From Candidatus Thiodubiliella endoseptemdiera (GTDB taxonomy: Bacteria; Pseudomonadota; Gammaproteobacteria; PS1; Pseudothioglobaceae), in assembly GCA_013416635.1 (NCBI GenBank), contig JACCHT010000002.1, positions 558,001 through 622,000 on the forward strand: a DNA stretch of 64,000 nt, given 5' to 3'. Positions 28,559-38,849 of the stretch are shown here, piece by piece. Positions within the stretch are counted from its first letter, which is position 1. Each line of letters starts with the position of its first letter. The position numbers were made by a program, and so were the translations under genes. Under the pieces are notes generated by a model. That model saw nothing but the letters and a program-made list of their open reading frames with translations, ran no database searches and was not told where the DNA came from.

Positions 28559-28938
28559 AATTTTTTATACTCGAATGTTTTTGTTAATAAAATTTTCTCG
28601 TTCTGGTCGATAACTTCAACCGTCCATTCCCCTGTCCATGTATGCCATAAGTTTTTACTTGACCAAACACGCCATCTGTTGCCTTTGATATCAAAACTGA
28701 TTTTTGCTCTTACTTTGCCGTTGTACGACCAACGGTGGGTGATTTTATCACCTTTTAAATGGCGAATATTAGTGAAAAAATACACTTTTTTTAGGGAATT
28801 ATCAGCTTCTGTAATGATTTCAATCGGGGTTCTTTCATCAACTGATTTGGCAAATACTGCTTGTGCAATATCCTTGTGTGGCCATGTAGAAAATGCTTGA
28901 GTGGGCAATAACAACGCTAATAATAATAATATTTTCAT
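28555..28938 (-). CDS. DUF2914-like periplasmic protein
   Basis: 127 residues with a signal peptide ([17 protein letters not shown]). The mature part has the Trp-rich pattern [19 protein letters not shown] and [19 protein letters not shown], typical of DUF2914 domains, often fused to other domains but standalone here. Function not established. Overlaps argG by ATGA. Confidence 0.7.
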   Translation of the reverse strand: MKILLLLALLLPTQAFSTWPHKDIAQAVFAKSVDERTPIEIITEADNSLKKVYFFTNIRHLKGDKITHRWSYNGKVRAKISFDIKGNRWRVWSSKNLWHTWTGEWTVEVIDQNEKILLTKTFEYKKL

Positions 28939-28984
28939 ATTCTATTCTCAATAAATAATGAGGTAAATTTTAACAGATTTTCCT

Positions 28985-29425
28985 TTAATCTACCCAAGTA
29001 ATCACATGCTTGTAGATTTCGTCATCTGCCACTTCATCATCTCTAAAAGTACGACCACGAATGGAAATCCCTGCCAAATGTACTGAATTAGTGTTACCAC
29101 TAATCAGTGGATGCCAATCAAATAAGGGCTTGCCTTCAGATAATAGGCGATACGCACAGGTAGACGGCAACCAATTAAATTTTTTACCCCAATTTGGGTA
29201 AATGGTTAAGCAATCGGGTACAAAAGATTGACGCAATTCATAGTGTGGGCATTGACAGGTTTCTTCGTTAAGATAGCGACAAGCAACATCGGTAAAGTAG
29301 ATTTCTTCGGTATCTTCATCTTCAATTTTATGCAAACAACAACGCCCGCAACTGTCACATAATGATTCCCATTGCACTCGTGTCATTTCTTCAAGTGAGT
29401 GCGTTTGCCAAAATTTATCTTGCAT
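28985..29425 (-). CDS. YcgN/UPF0260-family Cys-cluster protein
   Basis: About 146 residues. It contains CDSCGRCCLHK (near residue 23) followed by further conserved cysteines (ACRYL, CQCPHY, PDC, TCAYRL) in the spacing of YcgN/YkgJ-type proteins, thought to bind zinc or an iron-sulfur centre. I chose the start at MQDKFWQ (29425) because homologues begin with xxFWQ; a start at 29467 is also possible. It overlaps the end of the Sel1 gene slightly, suggesting one transcript. Confidence 0.85.
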   Translation of the reverse strand: MQDKFWQTHSLEEMTRVQWESLCDSCGRCCLHKIEDEDTEEIYFTDVACRYLNEETCQCPHYELRQSFVPDCLTIYPNWGKKFNWLPSTCAYRLLSEGKPLFDWHPLISGNTNSVHLAGISIRGRTFRDDEVADDEIYKHVITWVD

Positions 29426-30155
29426 TTTTTTCTGTATTGCTCTGTGTCGTTTGATTGATTTTGGCATTCAACATCTCAGCATTTTTCGCGAGAGAATCAG
29501 TGATTTCTTGTGTGCTTGGCATATTCATCACTGATTTTTTTGTATTAATGAGTTTGTTCAAACGCGATTGTGCTTCGGCGTTAAATTGCATAGTGGCTTT
29601 TTCATACCAATACTGTGCCAATTTTAAATTCTTCTTTTTCTCATATAATTCACCTAAATCCAATTGCGCTAGAGAGAAACCCAATTTTGCCGACTTTTCA
29701 TACCAATGTCTTGCCTCTTCTATATTACCTTGACGGTGGTATATTTTGGCTAATTTATATTGTGCTTTAATCAGATTTTGCTCAGCTGCTTTTTCATACC
29801 AAGACAGTGCTTTTTCTAAATTTCTCTCTGTGGCAACGCCATTATAATAAAGATCACCCACATTAAATTGAGCACTCGGATAGCCCAATTTAGCCACTTG
29901 CACATACCAATAAAGTGCCAATTTCATATCTTGATTGGTGTTAATACCATGATGATACATATTCGCCAAACTGAACTGTGCTCGTGCATTACCACTCTTG
30001 GCTTCTTTTTTTAATTGCGTTAAAAGTGCCTTTGCCTTAGCAGGCAACATAGATCGCCCTAATTGTTGCTTGACAGTATTATGCCCTTCCTTGGATTGCA
30101 AAAGTTGCAAAGCCTGAACATTTAAACTAAATAGTAATAAAAACAATAATCTCAT
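29415..30155 (-). CDS. Sel1-repeat protein, secreted
   Basis: 246 residues with a short signal peptide (MRLLFLLLFSLNVQA). About five Sel1-like repeats follow (residues about 50-205; for example ARAQFSLANMYHHGINTNQD, SAQFNVGDLYYNGVATERN). Such repeats form helical solenoids for protein-protein contacts. The C-terminal 40 residues are polar and unordered. Partner unknown. It lies just upstream of the YcgN-like gene on the same strand. Confidence 0.8.
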   Translation of the reverse strand: MRLLFLLLFSLNVQALQLLQSKEGHNTVKQQLGRSMLPAKAKALLTQLKKEAKSGNARAQFSLANMYHHGINTNQDMKLALYWYVQVAKLGYPSAQFNVGDLYYNGVATERNLEKALSWYEKAAEQNLIKAQYKLAKIYHRQGNIEEARHWYEKSAKLGFSLAQLDLGELYEKKKNLKLAQYWYEKATMQFNAEAQSRLNKLINTKKSVMNMPSTQEITDSLAKNAEMLNAKINQTTQSNTEKNAR

Positions 30156-30160
30156 AACGC

Positions 30161-31027
30161 TTATTTTACCGATAATAATCGCTCAATACCAATTGCTACA
30201 CCCGAACATTGTGGCAAAGGATTTTTGAGATCTGATAAAAATTTTCATCTAATTCAACCGTTGTTTTGCCTAAAATAGTGCGTTTATCAATCTCACTTTT
30301 AAAACGCTGACGATACTCATCTGCATTTTGCAATTCATCATAGCCATTAGCAACTTCTATGCCTTTGATATATAATTCAAATCGCAGAGCAACACCCCTC
30401 TACTTTTGCCAAAGCCGACTGACAAGCAGGATAATCATAAACAAAACACGCATCTAATTTTGCTAATTCTGGCTCAATAAGGTGTGTGAATAATAGAATT
30501 TGCAAGTCCTCAATCCACTCAAAGTCGGTGCATAAATCATGTGTTTTTGCCACCTTTTTTAAAGCATTAAAATCAATGTCTAAAATATCAATATCTGCAT
30601 ATTTAATAAACGCCTGCTCATAAGATAAAAGCGATACATTGCCTTGAAAATCCAAATATCGCAACAATTCAACAATTTCATTCATTAATTCAAGACTGTT
30701 AAAGTCAAGACGATAATATTCTAACATCGTAAATTCGTTGAAATTTTGAAACCCCTGCTCATTGTCACGAAATACCGAGCAAATCTGATAAATATCGCCA
30801 CTGCCATTCGCCAGCAGTTTTTTCATTTCTAACTCAGGGGAAGTGTGCAGATATTTTATTTGTGGTTGAATATCTTGATTGACCTGCATAACAATGCTAT
30901 CAATATAAACATCAGTGGTGGGGGTGTCTAAAAGTTGTGAAGTTTGCACCTCAACAATATTCCTTTCAACGAAAAATTGTCGGATTTGACTAACAAATAA
31001 ACTGCGTTTTTTAAGTGCGTCCCGCAT
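30161..31027 (-). CDS. epmA: EF-P-lysine lysyltransferase EpmA, two frameshifts
   Basis: EpmA, a LysRS-like enzyme without an anticodon domain, attaches (R)-beta-lysine to EF-P. Class II motifs are visible: [32 protein letters not shown]. The main frame stops after KVEG (about 30386); removing one G from a G4 run continues as [22 protein letters not shown] second shift near 30236 leads to [17 protein letters not shown] and the stop at 30161. Start ATG 31027 overlaps the efp end by 17 nt, and the enzyme lies beside its substrate gene. About 288 residues when restored. Confidence 0.85.
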
Positions 31028-31574
31028 ACTCGTTGGTGCGTGTGTCCACTTTAACTTTCTCGCCAATGCTGATAAATAACGGCACTTGCACCACCGCACC
31101 CGTGTTCATCGTCGCAGGTTTTCCGCCTGTACCAGCTGTGTCGCCTTTCAATCCAGGATCGGTATCCACCACTTCCAACATCACATGATTGGGCGGTGTT
31201 ACTGAAATCGGATTATCATTCCAAAGCGTAATCACGCACATATCTTGCTCAACCAAATACTTCGTTGCATCACCCATTCCTGCTTCGCTCAGCGTGTATT
31301 GCTCAAAAGTTTTTGGGTCCATAAAACTATACCCATCACCGTCACTATACAAATATTGCATATCCGTTTCCATCACATCTGCCCCTTCCACCGACTCGCC
31401 AGATTTAAAAGTTTTTTCCAAAGTTTTCCCTGTAATTAAATCCTTAAGTTTCACCTTATTAGACGCCTGCCCCTTGCCAGGTTTACGAATTTCGTTATTG
31501 ATAATTGAACAAGGATTACCATCTAAGATGAGTTTTAAACCGTTTTTGAATTGACTGGTGGAGTAAGTTGCCAT
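31011..31574 (-). CDS. efp: elongation factor P
   Basis: EF-P relieves ribosome stalling at proline runs. The 187-residue product has the modification loop PGKGQA, with the Lys that EpmA/EpmB modify near position 34, and the two OB domains ([17 protein letters not shown] in domain III). Full length. Overlaps epmA, giving a compact substrate-enzyme pair. Confidence 0.96.
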   Translation of the reverse strand: MATYSTSQFKNGLKLILDGNPCSIINNEIRKPGKGQASNKVKLKDLITGKTLEKTFKSGESVEGADVMETDMQYLYSDGDGYSFMDPKTFEQYTLSEAGMGDATKYLVEQDMCVITLWNDNPISVTPPNHVMLEVVDTDPGLKGDTAGTGGKPATMNTGAVVQVPLFISIGEKVKVDTRTNEYAGRT

Positions 31575-31764
31575 AATTAAAAGTTACGAAAATAAAACAT
31601 CTTATTTTACGCAAACTACGCCTTGTTTGTTTGTAAAATGACTTTATGCTAAACACTATAAAAGAAGACTTACCTCAATACGATTTTTTCCCGGAACAGC
31701 CTCAATAGTTTGCATTGGATAGAAAGAAAATTAGAAAATCAAAAATAAAATTAGATTAGCAACA

Positions 31765-32370
31765 ATGTTTTCAGGTATTGGTGCAATTGAATACGCATTA
31801 AAGAGATTAAAGATTTCTAATAAAATTGTTTTTGCTAGTGATAATGATAAATTCGTGAAAGAAAGTTATTATGCTAACTATAAAATTGATGATGAGCAAT
31901 GGTATAACGATGTTAAGGATATTGATGGTAAAAAATACCTTAACAAAATAAATCTGTTAGTAGGTGGAAGCCCTTGTCAATCTTTTTCTATGGTTGGAAA
32001 AAGAAAGGGGTTTGAGGATACTAGAGGGACATTATTTTATGACTTTGCTAGAGTTATAAAAGAGAGTCAGCCGAAAGTTTTTATTTATGAGAATGTAAAA
32101 GGACTCACAAATCATGACAAAGGAAATACCTTTAAAACAATGAAAGCCACATTTGATGAACTTGGATATAAATATTTTTATAAAACATTAAACTCTAAAG
32201 ATTACGGTGTGCCACAACATAGGCTGAGAATATTTGTCGTAGGCTTTACAGGCAATGCTTTCAATTTTGACTTTCTAAAAGAAAGTTCTTTACAAGGCTT
32301 AATGCAAGATTACTTGGAAGATTACATTGAAAGCAAGTGCTTTCTAAATAAAGATAGTAAAGCAACATGA
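31765..32370 (+). pseudogene. C5-cytosine DNA methyltransferase, C-terminally truncated
   Basis: 201 residues with motif I (MFSGIGAIE), motif IV with the catalytic Cys (GGSPCQSFS), motif VI (YENVKGL) and motif VIII (QHRLRIFVVG). The target-recognition domain and motifs IX-X are missing: the frame stops soon after IESKCFLNKDSKAT, where the recognition domain should begin. So it probably cannot methylate. The open frame extends ten codons upstream of this ATG without a clear start. The HNH nuclease relic follows at once, which makes this a dead restriction-modification pair. Confidence 0.8.
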
Positions 32371-33061
32371 AGCAAAAAGAAGGAACTGGACAAGAGATGA
32401 GTTGATTGTGGCATTTAATCTCTATTGCAAAATAGCATTTAGTAAAATCAATCACAGAAATCCTTTGGTAATGAAACTAGCAGAGGCTATCGATAGAACG
32501 CCCTCTGCTGTTGCATGAAACTTGTAAATTTTGCTAGCCTTGATCCGTCATTAACAAACAGAGGGATTAAAGGAGCAACTAATACAGGAAAACTAGATAA
32601 AATTGTATTTGAAGAGTTTACCGAAAACTGGGAAGATTTAACACTTCAAAGTGAGTTATTGTTAAAAAGTTATTTAACGAAGAAAATGATACTATTAAAA
32701 TGAGCAAAAATTTTCAGAAGGAAAAGAGATTGAAAAGAACTGTAAGAGTCAGGGCTAATCAATCTTTCTTTAGAAGTGCTGTTTTATCATCATATGATTT
32801 TAAATGTTGTTTGACGGGAATAGATGTGCCAGGGTTGCTGATAGCAAGTCACATTGTCCCTTGGTCGAAAAGATCCTAAAAATAGACTCAACCCCAGAAT
32901 GGATTATGTTTAAATAATTTACATGATCAGGCTTTTGACAGGGGTTATATTACTTTTGATAGTGATTTTCGACTAGTACTTTCGCAACAGATTTTAAAAG
33001 TAAAGAAAAGTATATTGAAAAATACTTCAAAAACCTTGAGGCAGAGTTTAAGATTGCCTAA
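32368..33061 (+). pseudogene. HNH-type restriction endonuclease relic
   Basis: Pieces in several frames add up to one HNH nuclease: RNWTRDELIVAFNLYCKIAF, DRTPSAVA, then MKLVNFASLDPSLTNRGIKG (32515-32703), KRTVRVRANQSFFRSAV, CCLTGIDVPGLLIASHIVPW, then NNLHDQAFDRGYITF. The order and motifs match HNH enzymes encoded beside C5-methyltransferases. At least four frameshifts or stops interrupt it. The lowered GC and codon use differ from the neighbouring core genes, suggesting horizontal transfer. Confidence 0.75.
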
Positions 33062-33118
33062 GCGTTTTTATACCCGACGAACAATTTATTGAATACCATA
33101 ACAAAAATATATTTTTAT

Positions 33119-33349
33119 ATGAGTAACAAGCCACTATATGCTATTTACAAGAATGGAAATTACATGGGGAATGAAAGAGGAATTTCTGCATCAGATGCTA
33201 TTAACAGGTATGTTGTCGCCTCGCTATTTGAAGAATTTTTAAATGATGAGAGATTTATGTCACGATATTCAACTAAATTAGCAATTAAAGGTGTGCATTA
33301 TGATGAGGCAGTATGTATTGAAAAAAAGGTGAGTGGTAACGAATGGTAG
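33119..33349 (+). CDS. small protein of unknown function in the restriction island
   Basis: About 76 residues from MSNKPLYAIYKNGNYMGNER (an upstream ATG at 33089 is also possible). No family is recognised. It contains a helical segment (ASDAINRYVVASLFEEFLND). The frame ends at GNEW beside the HNH-like relic, so it might be the N-terminal part of that broken gene. Confidence 0.4.
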   Translation: MSNKPLYAIYKNGNYMGNERGISASDAINRYVVASLFEEFLNDERFMSRYSTKLAIKGVHYDEAVCIEKKVSGNEW

Positions 33350-33640
33350 ATATAAGTGAAAGACCGCTTAAATCAAGAGCAAGCCATATAAAAACCTTGG
33401 GCAAAGTCTAACTCTCAAGAGCAGTTAGATCCACATAATGGCTTTATGTTTACACCAACATTTGATTTTTATTTGACAGAGGCTTTATGTCTTTTACAAA
33501 TAATAAAAAATAATACTTTCCTCATTTTATCAAAAATGACATACTCGAAACTAAATATATCTAATAACAGAATAATTCCTCAATTGGTCATGGACGACAA
33601 AAGAAAAACATTTAGAATATCATAGGGTCAACATATTAAA
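33344..33640 (+). pseudogene. second HNH-endonuclease relic (C-terminal part)
   Basis: Frames can be joined to give MVDISERPLKSRASHIK, then PWAKSNSQEQLDPHNGFMF and RGFMSFTNNGKI, ending EYHRVNIL. That is the C-terminal layout of HNH restriction enzymes (SHIKPW ... LDPxNGF ... DRGFMSF). Several single-base shifts break it. It is separate from the relic at 32368-33061. Confidence 0.6.
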
Positions 33641-33648
33641 AGGGTAAA

Positions 33649-34809
33649 ATGCACATTCACGAATACCAAGCGAAAACATTATTCAAGAAGTTTAACATCC
33701 AAACGCCGAACGGCATTTTGATTGACACCACTGTGCAAGCAAGTGATGCTTGTGCAAAATTAGAAGGTGATATTTGGGTGGTAAAAGCCCAAGTACATGC
33801 AGGGGGGCGTGGTAAAGGAGGTGGTGTGATTTTGTGTCGTTCGGTGGGGGAAGTTGAGCAGGCTTGTGATAAATTACTAGGCACACAATTAATTACGCCA
33901 CAAACAGATGTCAAAGGATTGCCAGTCAATCAAGTGTTGGTTGAGGCGGGGCAAAATATTGAGCAGGAATTGTATTTAGGTTTATTGATTGATAGGCAAA
34001 CGCAAAAAATTACAGTGTTGGCATCGACTGAAGGGGGAATAGATATTGAAAAAGTTGCCAGTGAAACGCCTGATAAAATTATTAAATTTGGCGTTGACCC
34101 ACTTGGAACATTAAACTCGCAAGATTGTGATTCTATCGCCCAGAAACTTAATCTTGCAGACACATTAGCCGAGCAATTCAGCCAAACTTTACTGGGTTTG
34201 TACGAGATTTTTATCACTAAAGATGTAAGTTTAATTGAAATTAACCCACTGATTACCACGGCAGAAAACACGCTGTTGGCACTTGATGGCAAGATTGATT
34301 TTGATGATAACGCTTTATACCGCCATGAAGATATTTTGGCATTGCGTGATATTTCCCAGGAAGATGAAAAGGAAATGACTGCTAGCGAATATCAGTTAAA
34401 TTACATTTCACTTAACGGCACAATCGGCTGCATGGTCAACGGCGCAGGATTAGCAATGGCAACAATGGATTTGATTGAGCATCACGGTGGCTCATCTGCG
34501 AATTTTTTGGATGTTGGCGGCGGTACAACGGCACAGCGTGTTGCTAAAGCATTTGAATTAATTCAAACTGAGAAAAATGTTAGTGGTGTTTTAGTCAATA
34601 TTTTTGGTGGCATTGTGCGTTGCGATTTGATTGCGGAAGGAATTTTGCAAGCGATTGAAAAAGTGGGGTTGAATTTACCGATTGTGGTGCGACTGGAAGG
34701 CACGAATGCGGCTGCGGGGCTTAAATTGTTAGATGAATCTGGGGTTGCTATTCATACGGAATCTGATTTGACCCAAGCAGCGATTAAAATTGTGGAGTTG
34801 TCAAAATGA
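33649..34809 (+). CDS. sucC: succinyl-CoA synthetase, beta subunit
   Basis: ADP/GDP-forming TCA-cycle enzyme, subunit with the nucleotide-grasp fold. The 386-residue product starts [15 protein letters not shown] and has [15 protein letters not shown] and the C-terminal domain with [14 protein letters not shown] and [10 protein letters not shown]. Full length. The start of sucD overlaps its stop by four bases. Confidence 0.97.
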   Translation: MHIHEYQAKTLFKKFNIQTPNGILIDTTVQASDACAKLEGDIWVVKAQVHAGGRGKGGGVILCRSVGEVEQACDKLLGTQLITPQTDVKGLPVNQVLVEAGQNIEQELYLGLLIDRQTQKITVLASTEGGIDIEKVASETPDKIIKFGVDPLGTLNSQDCDSIAQKLNLADTLAEQFSQTLLGLYEIFITKDVSLIEINPLITTAENTLLALDGKIDFDDNALYRHEDILALRDISQEDEKEMTASEYQLNYISLNGTIGCMVNGAGLAMATMDLIEHHGGSSANFLDVGGGTTAQRVAKAFELIQTEKNVSGVLVNIFGGIVRCDLIAEGILQAIEKVGLNLPIVVRLEGTNAAAGLKLLDESGVAIHTESDLTQAAIKIVELSK

Positions 34810-35684
34810 GTGTACTAATTAATAAAGAAACCAAGGTTATCACGCAAGGTTTTACTGGCAAACAAGGCACTTTTCACTCCGAACAATCCATCGCTTATGG
34901 TACACAATTTGTCGGCGGCGTTACCCCGGGTAAAGGCGGACAGGTGCATTTAGATTTACCTGTTTTTAATTCGGTCAGAGATGCAATGCAGGAAACGCAA
35001 GCAAATGCGACAATGATTTATGTGCCACCGCGTTTTGCCTATGCATCAATTGTTGAGGCGATTGAAGCACAAATGCCCGTGATTGCTTGTATCACCGAAG
35101 GCATCCCCGTGCAAGATATGCTTAAAATTAAAGCCATTTTAAAGACTTCAAATTCAATCTTAATCGGTCCAAACTGCCCCGGCGTCATCACCCCAAATGA
35201 ATGCAAACTCGGCATTATGCCTGGCAATATTCATCAAGCAGGCAGCGTTGGTGTGGTATCTCGTTCTGGCACATTGACTTATGAAGCCGTGCATCAAACC
35301 ACCCAAGCGGGATTGGGGCAAAGCACTTGCATCGGTATCGGTGGCGACCCAATTCATGGGATGGATTTCATTGATTGCCTCGCCCTATTCGAAGCAGATG
35401 AACAAACCAAATCCATTATTATGGTCGGAGAAATTGGCGGTTCTGCCGAAGAAGAAGCAGCAGAATATATTCAATCTCATATTTCTAAACCTGTAGTGTC
35501 TTACATCGCAGGGCTTAGCGCCCCGAAAGGTAAACGCATGGGTCATGCGGGTGCGGTCATCAGCGCAGGTTCAGGCAAAGCCATTGATAAAATTAATGCT
35601 TTGAAAAAAGCAGGTGTTGCCGTTGCCCCTACCCCTGCAACGATGGGCGAGACTTTGATTAAATTACTAGAGACCTTTGCATAA
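34806..35684 (+). CDS. sucD: succinyl-CoA synthetase, alpha subunit, C-terminus altered by a MITE
   Basis: Subunit that carries the phosphohistidine. The 292-residue product has [24 protein letters not shown] and the histidine region AGHAGAVI in [18 protein letters not shown]. The normal end, visible in the partial copy at 42852-43110, is [10 protein letters not shown]. Here LIKLLETFA and the TAA are supplied by the MITE at 35670. The change is at the very end, so activity is probably kept. Confidence 0.96.
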   Translation: MSVLINKETKVITQGFTGKQGTFHSEQSIAYGTQFVGGVTPGKGGQVHLDLPVFNSVRDAMQETQANATMIYVPPRFAYASIVEAIEAQMPVIACITEGIPVQDMLKIKAILKTSNSILIGPNCPGVITPNECKLGIMPGNIHQAGSVGVVSRSGTLTYEAVHQTTQAGLGQSTCIGIGGDPIHGMDFIDCLALFEADEQTKSIIMVGEIGGSAEEEAAEYIQSHISKPVVSYIAGLSAPKGKRMGHAGAVISAGSGKAIDKINALKKAGVAVAPTPATMGETLIKLLETFA

Positions 35685-35830
35685 ATAGGGATGATTAGCA
35701 AAATGACAGATTTTATTAAATTGGAAATTTTTTAAATCCACTCCTAGCAGGGCTAAGGGTGTTTTTAAAAAGTTTGTAATTTGATGAAAGATGGCGTTTT
35801 GATGATTATTCATATTTATGCAAAGGTCTC
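35670..35830 (-). mobile_element. MITE-like palindromic element, copy 5
   Basis: 161 bp with duplication TACTA. It provides the last codons and the stop of sucD. Confidence 0.92.
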
Positions 35831-35890
35831 TACTAAAATAAAAGATTAAATCTTTAAAATAGCATACTATCCGTGTTATCGTTATAACTT

Positions 35891-36098
35891 ATGATAGAAT
35901 CTTTCAAAAATCAAGCAACAAAAGACCTATTTAATGGCGTAAATGCCAAACAAACTAGAAAGTTATTGCCCAATAAATTATTAAAAATTGCATGGCGATA
36001 GAATAGGCCAATATAGCATTAGAATTAATGATAAATATAGAATGTGTTTTATGTGAGACAACGCACCCACTAAGCTAGAAATAATTGACTACCATTAA
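35891..36098 (+). pseudogene. HigB/RelE-type toxin relic
   Basis: The first frame reads MIESFKNQATKDLFNGVNAK, then QTRKLLPNKLLKIA. A second frame continues HGDRIGQYSIRINDKYRMCF and DNAPTKLEIIDYH. Together they are the N- and C-terminal parts of a HigB-like RNase toxin, but about 70 bp are missing between them and a TGA replaces the Trp codon before DNAPT. It is followed at once by an intact HigA-like gene. Non-functional as written. Confidence 0.8.
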
Positions 36099-36113
36099 TA
36101 AGAGGATTAAAAA

Positions 36114-36482
36114 ATGATCAGTATTCCAACTAATAGAGAGCCGACGCATCCTGGTGAAATTTTGCTAGAAGAATTTTTGAAACCAATGCATCTTTCACAG
36201 GTAAAACTGGCAAATGCTTTGCAAGTTTCATATCAAAGGGTCAATGAATTAGTAAATAAAAAGCATGGGGTAACACCTTCTAGCGCATTAAGACTTGCCA
36301 AGGTTTTTAATATTTCTGAAGATTTTTGGCTTAACCTTCAATTGCGTTTTGATTTATATCACGCTAAGAAAAAAGAAAATACAATTCTTGAATCTATTCA
36401 TTTAACAGGATTTGGTTATCGTCCAAATTTGGAGAATACTGACAACTTGGTATTTGAAAATAAAGAGGATTATAAGCCATGA
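36114..36482 (+). CDS. higA: HigA-family antitoxin
   Basis: 122 residues. It starts with the family signature REPTHPGEILLEEFLKP and has an XRE helix-turn-helix (LSQVKLANALQVSYQRVNEL). It normally neutralises HigB and represses the operon. The toxin upstream is dead, so the gene is an orphan antitoxin. The stop overlaps the start of the next gene by four bases (ATGA). The C-terminal ~25 residues are longer than in many HigA proteins. Confidence 0.88.
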   Translation: MISIPTNREPTHPGEILLEEFLKPMHLSQVKLANALQVSYQRVNELVNKKHGVTPSSALRLAKVFNISEDFWLNLQLRFDLYHAKKKENTILESIHLTGFGYRPNLENTDNLVFENKEDYKP

Positions 36483-37246
36483 AAAACCCTATTGTTGTAT
36501 TAGGTATTGGTGAACTTGGCAGTGTATTTTCGCGTGCTTTTTTAAAGAATAATTACCCGGTTTATCCGATAACGCGTGAAACGAATATTGATGAATTAGC
36601 GGATACTATTGACCCCGAATTGATTTTAGTTTGCACGGCAGAGGTTGATTTACAAAGTGCGTTAAAGTCTATTCCTGAAAAATGGAAAAACCGTGTGGCA
36701 ATGATGCAAAATGAACTTTTACCACACGATTGGGAAGTCCATAATTTCACAAATCCTACGGTGATTTCTGTTTGGTTTGAGAAGAAAAAAGGCATGGATT
36801 TCAAAGTGTTGATTTCTTCACCCGTATTTGGTGCTAAAGCAAGAATTTTAGTCGCATCATTGGCGCTAATTGACATACCAGCACACAGCGTGAACAGCGA
36901 AGAGGCATTATTATTTGAACTGGTGCTAAAAAATCTCTACATTCTCACCACTAATATTGCAGGCTTAGCAATTCAAGCGGGAGCAACGGTTGATGATTTA
37001 CGCAACCATCACCTTGATTTAATGCGCAATGTCTCCAGTGATATTTTGAAATTACAAAGCGCCATCACCAACAAAGTTTTTGCTAAAGAGGCATTAGAAA
37101 GAGGCATAATAAATGCCTTCGAAGGTGACTTAGCACATCAATGCATGGGAAGATCCGCACCCGAAAGATTAGATAGAGCGTTAAAACTCGCTAAAGCACT
37201 TAAGCTCAGCGTGCCGACTTTAGAAAATATCGCCAATCAAGTATAA
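36479..37246 (+). CDS. NAD-binding (ketopantoate-reductase-like) protein, copy 1
   Basis: 255 residues. The N-terminal Rossmann start [20 protein letters not shown] carries the GxGxxG-type loop. The helical C-terminal half (about residues 140-255) includes [20 protein letters not shown] and [16 protein letters not shown]. The layout resembles ketopantoate reductase and other 6-phosphogluconate-dehydrogenase-like enzymes, but the catalytic assignment is unsure. A closely similar gene lies at 43107-43889, where it directly overlaps a sucD tail; here higA occupies that place. Confidence 0.6.
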   Translation: MKNPIVVLGIGELGSVFSRAFLKNNYPVYPITRETNIDELADTIDPELILVCTAEVDLQSALKSIPEKWKNRVAMMQNELLPHDWEVHNFTNPTVISVWFEKKKGMDFKVLISSPVFGAKARILVASLALIDIPAHSVNSEEALLFELVLKNLYILTTNIAGLAIQAGATVDDLRNHHLDLMRNVSSDILKLQSAITNKVFAKEALERGIINAFEGDLAHQCMGRSAPERLDRALKLAKALKLSVPTLENIANQV

Positions 37247-37325
37247 AACCCCAACAATTTCAGACAACAATCTAAACTTTCTTATTTCAAACCCGTTAAA
37301 CTAAACAAAAAAATCGGAGTAAAAA

Positions 37326-38471
37326 ATGAGTAAAAACGAACCAAATACACCTCAGCATTTAAAACAAAATTAGTGCTTGAGTTATTACAAAATGAAAGTA
37401 CCTTGGTACAGATTGCTAGCAAGCATAACATCCTTCCACAAAACCTACAAAACTGGAAGAAAACCTTCCTTCTAATGCTGAAATTGCCATGGAGCCATCC
37501 AAGGCGGTTAAAGAATACAAAGAAGAGCTTGTTAAATCACAAAACAAAATGAGCGCTTAACAGCTCTGGTAGGCAAGGTAACCGTAGAGAAGGAATGGTT
37601 AGCAAAAAAGCTAAAAAGCTTGGGCTTATCTAATCTTAAACAATTAGTTGACTTCAAGCCGTCTTCAACATCTGCAACACAACCTTTATCAATTAATCAA
37701 CAATGCCAACTGTTGAGCATTAACAGGAGTGGCTTATATTACACACCGCGTACCAATGTGCGTAAAGATAAAATTAAATCTCATATCACCAAGGTGTTTG
37801 AACAAATACCTATTTACGGTGAGAAAAAGTGCATCAACAACTACTTGAAGACGGTTACAAGGTAAGTTTAAACACAGTGGCTCGTTATCGCCAAGCGTTG
37901 GGGTTAAAAGCGGTGTTAGCGGTTAAACAGGTTAATACAGCCATACCAATCAAAGCACATAAAAATACAGTTATAAGCTTCGAGGTCTTGGTATTAACCA
38001 CGCTAATCAAGTTTGGAGTACAGACATCACCTACATTAAGATTGCGGGAGGTATGGCGTATATGGCTGCTATTATTGATTGGCATTCCAAGGCTGTTTTA
38101 TCACACAGAATATCCAACACAATGGATTCACAGTTAGTGATGAGCGTACTCAACGATGCTTTAGAAAATACCCGCACCCAGAGATATTTAATACCGATCA
38201 AGGCAGTCAATACACCGGTGAGGTGCACACCAAGCGACTCAAAAAACTGGGTATTACTATCTCAATGGACGGCAAAGGCAGAGCCACAGATAATATCTGC
38301 ATTGAACGCTTCTGGAGAAGTGCTAAATGTGAAAGGATTTATTTAAACGAATACCAAACTATCAGTGAGTTAACCACGGATGTAGATGATTATATTGAGT
38401 TTTATAATCACCAAAGATTCCATGAAACATTGAAATATAAAAACCAATGGATGTGTATCAAGAAAGTATAA
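37326..38471 (+). pseudogene. IS3-family insertion sequence relic (OrfA and OrfB)
   Basis: OrfA is broken after MSKNEPNTPQHLKQN (a one-base shift at about 37352) and continues as a helix-turn-helix (TKLVLELLQNESTLVQIASK). OrfB is in at least three frames but its rve integrase core is readable: WSTDITYI (first Asp), FNTDQGSQYT (second Asp) and IERFWRSAKCE (Glu), then EFYNHQRFHETL. All three DDE residues are present. Ends and target duplications were not found. It cannot make a complete transposase as written. Confidence 0.85.
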
Positions 38472-38648
38472 AATTGAATCGAAGAAAGAAGAGGGCTTCT
38501 TAGGGTTTGCTATATAAGAAAATTTAGAAAGTTGTTTGAGGTTTTGGGGTAATGTAAAGTTTTTTAGCCGCTCCGAACAAATTTTATTTACTTTTTGCTT
38601 AGGGTGCAAAATAAGGCACCTTATTAGGTGATTTTATAATCATAAGTT

Positions 38649-38809
38649 GAGACCTTTGCATAAATATGAATAATCATCAAAACGCCATCTTTCATCAAAT
38701 TACAAACTTTTTAAAAACACCCTTAGCCCTGCTAGGAGTGGATTTAAAAAATTTCCAATTTAATAAAATCTGTCATTTTGCTAATCATCCCTATTTATGC
38801 AAAGGTCTC
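38649..38809 (+). mobile_element. MITE-like palindromic element, copy 6
   Basis: 161 bp with duplication AAGTT. It lies between the IS3 relic and the MBL-fold gene. Confidence 0.92.
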
Positions 38810-38849
38810 AAGTTATTTTTTTAAAATATCACTTAATCACACGCTAAAC

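Noticed and set aside
31646-31708. 20-codon open frame (MLNTIKEDLPQYDFFPEQPQ) upstream of the methyltransferase
   Set aside because: Too short, no recognised family, and it could be either a relic or chance.
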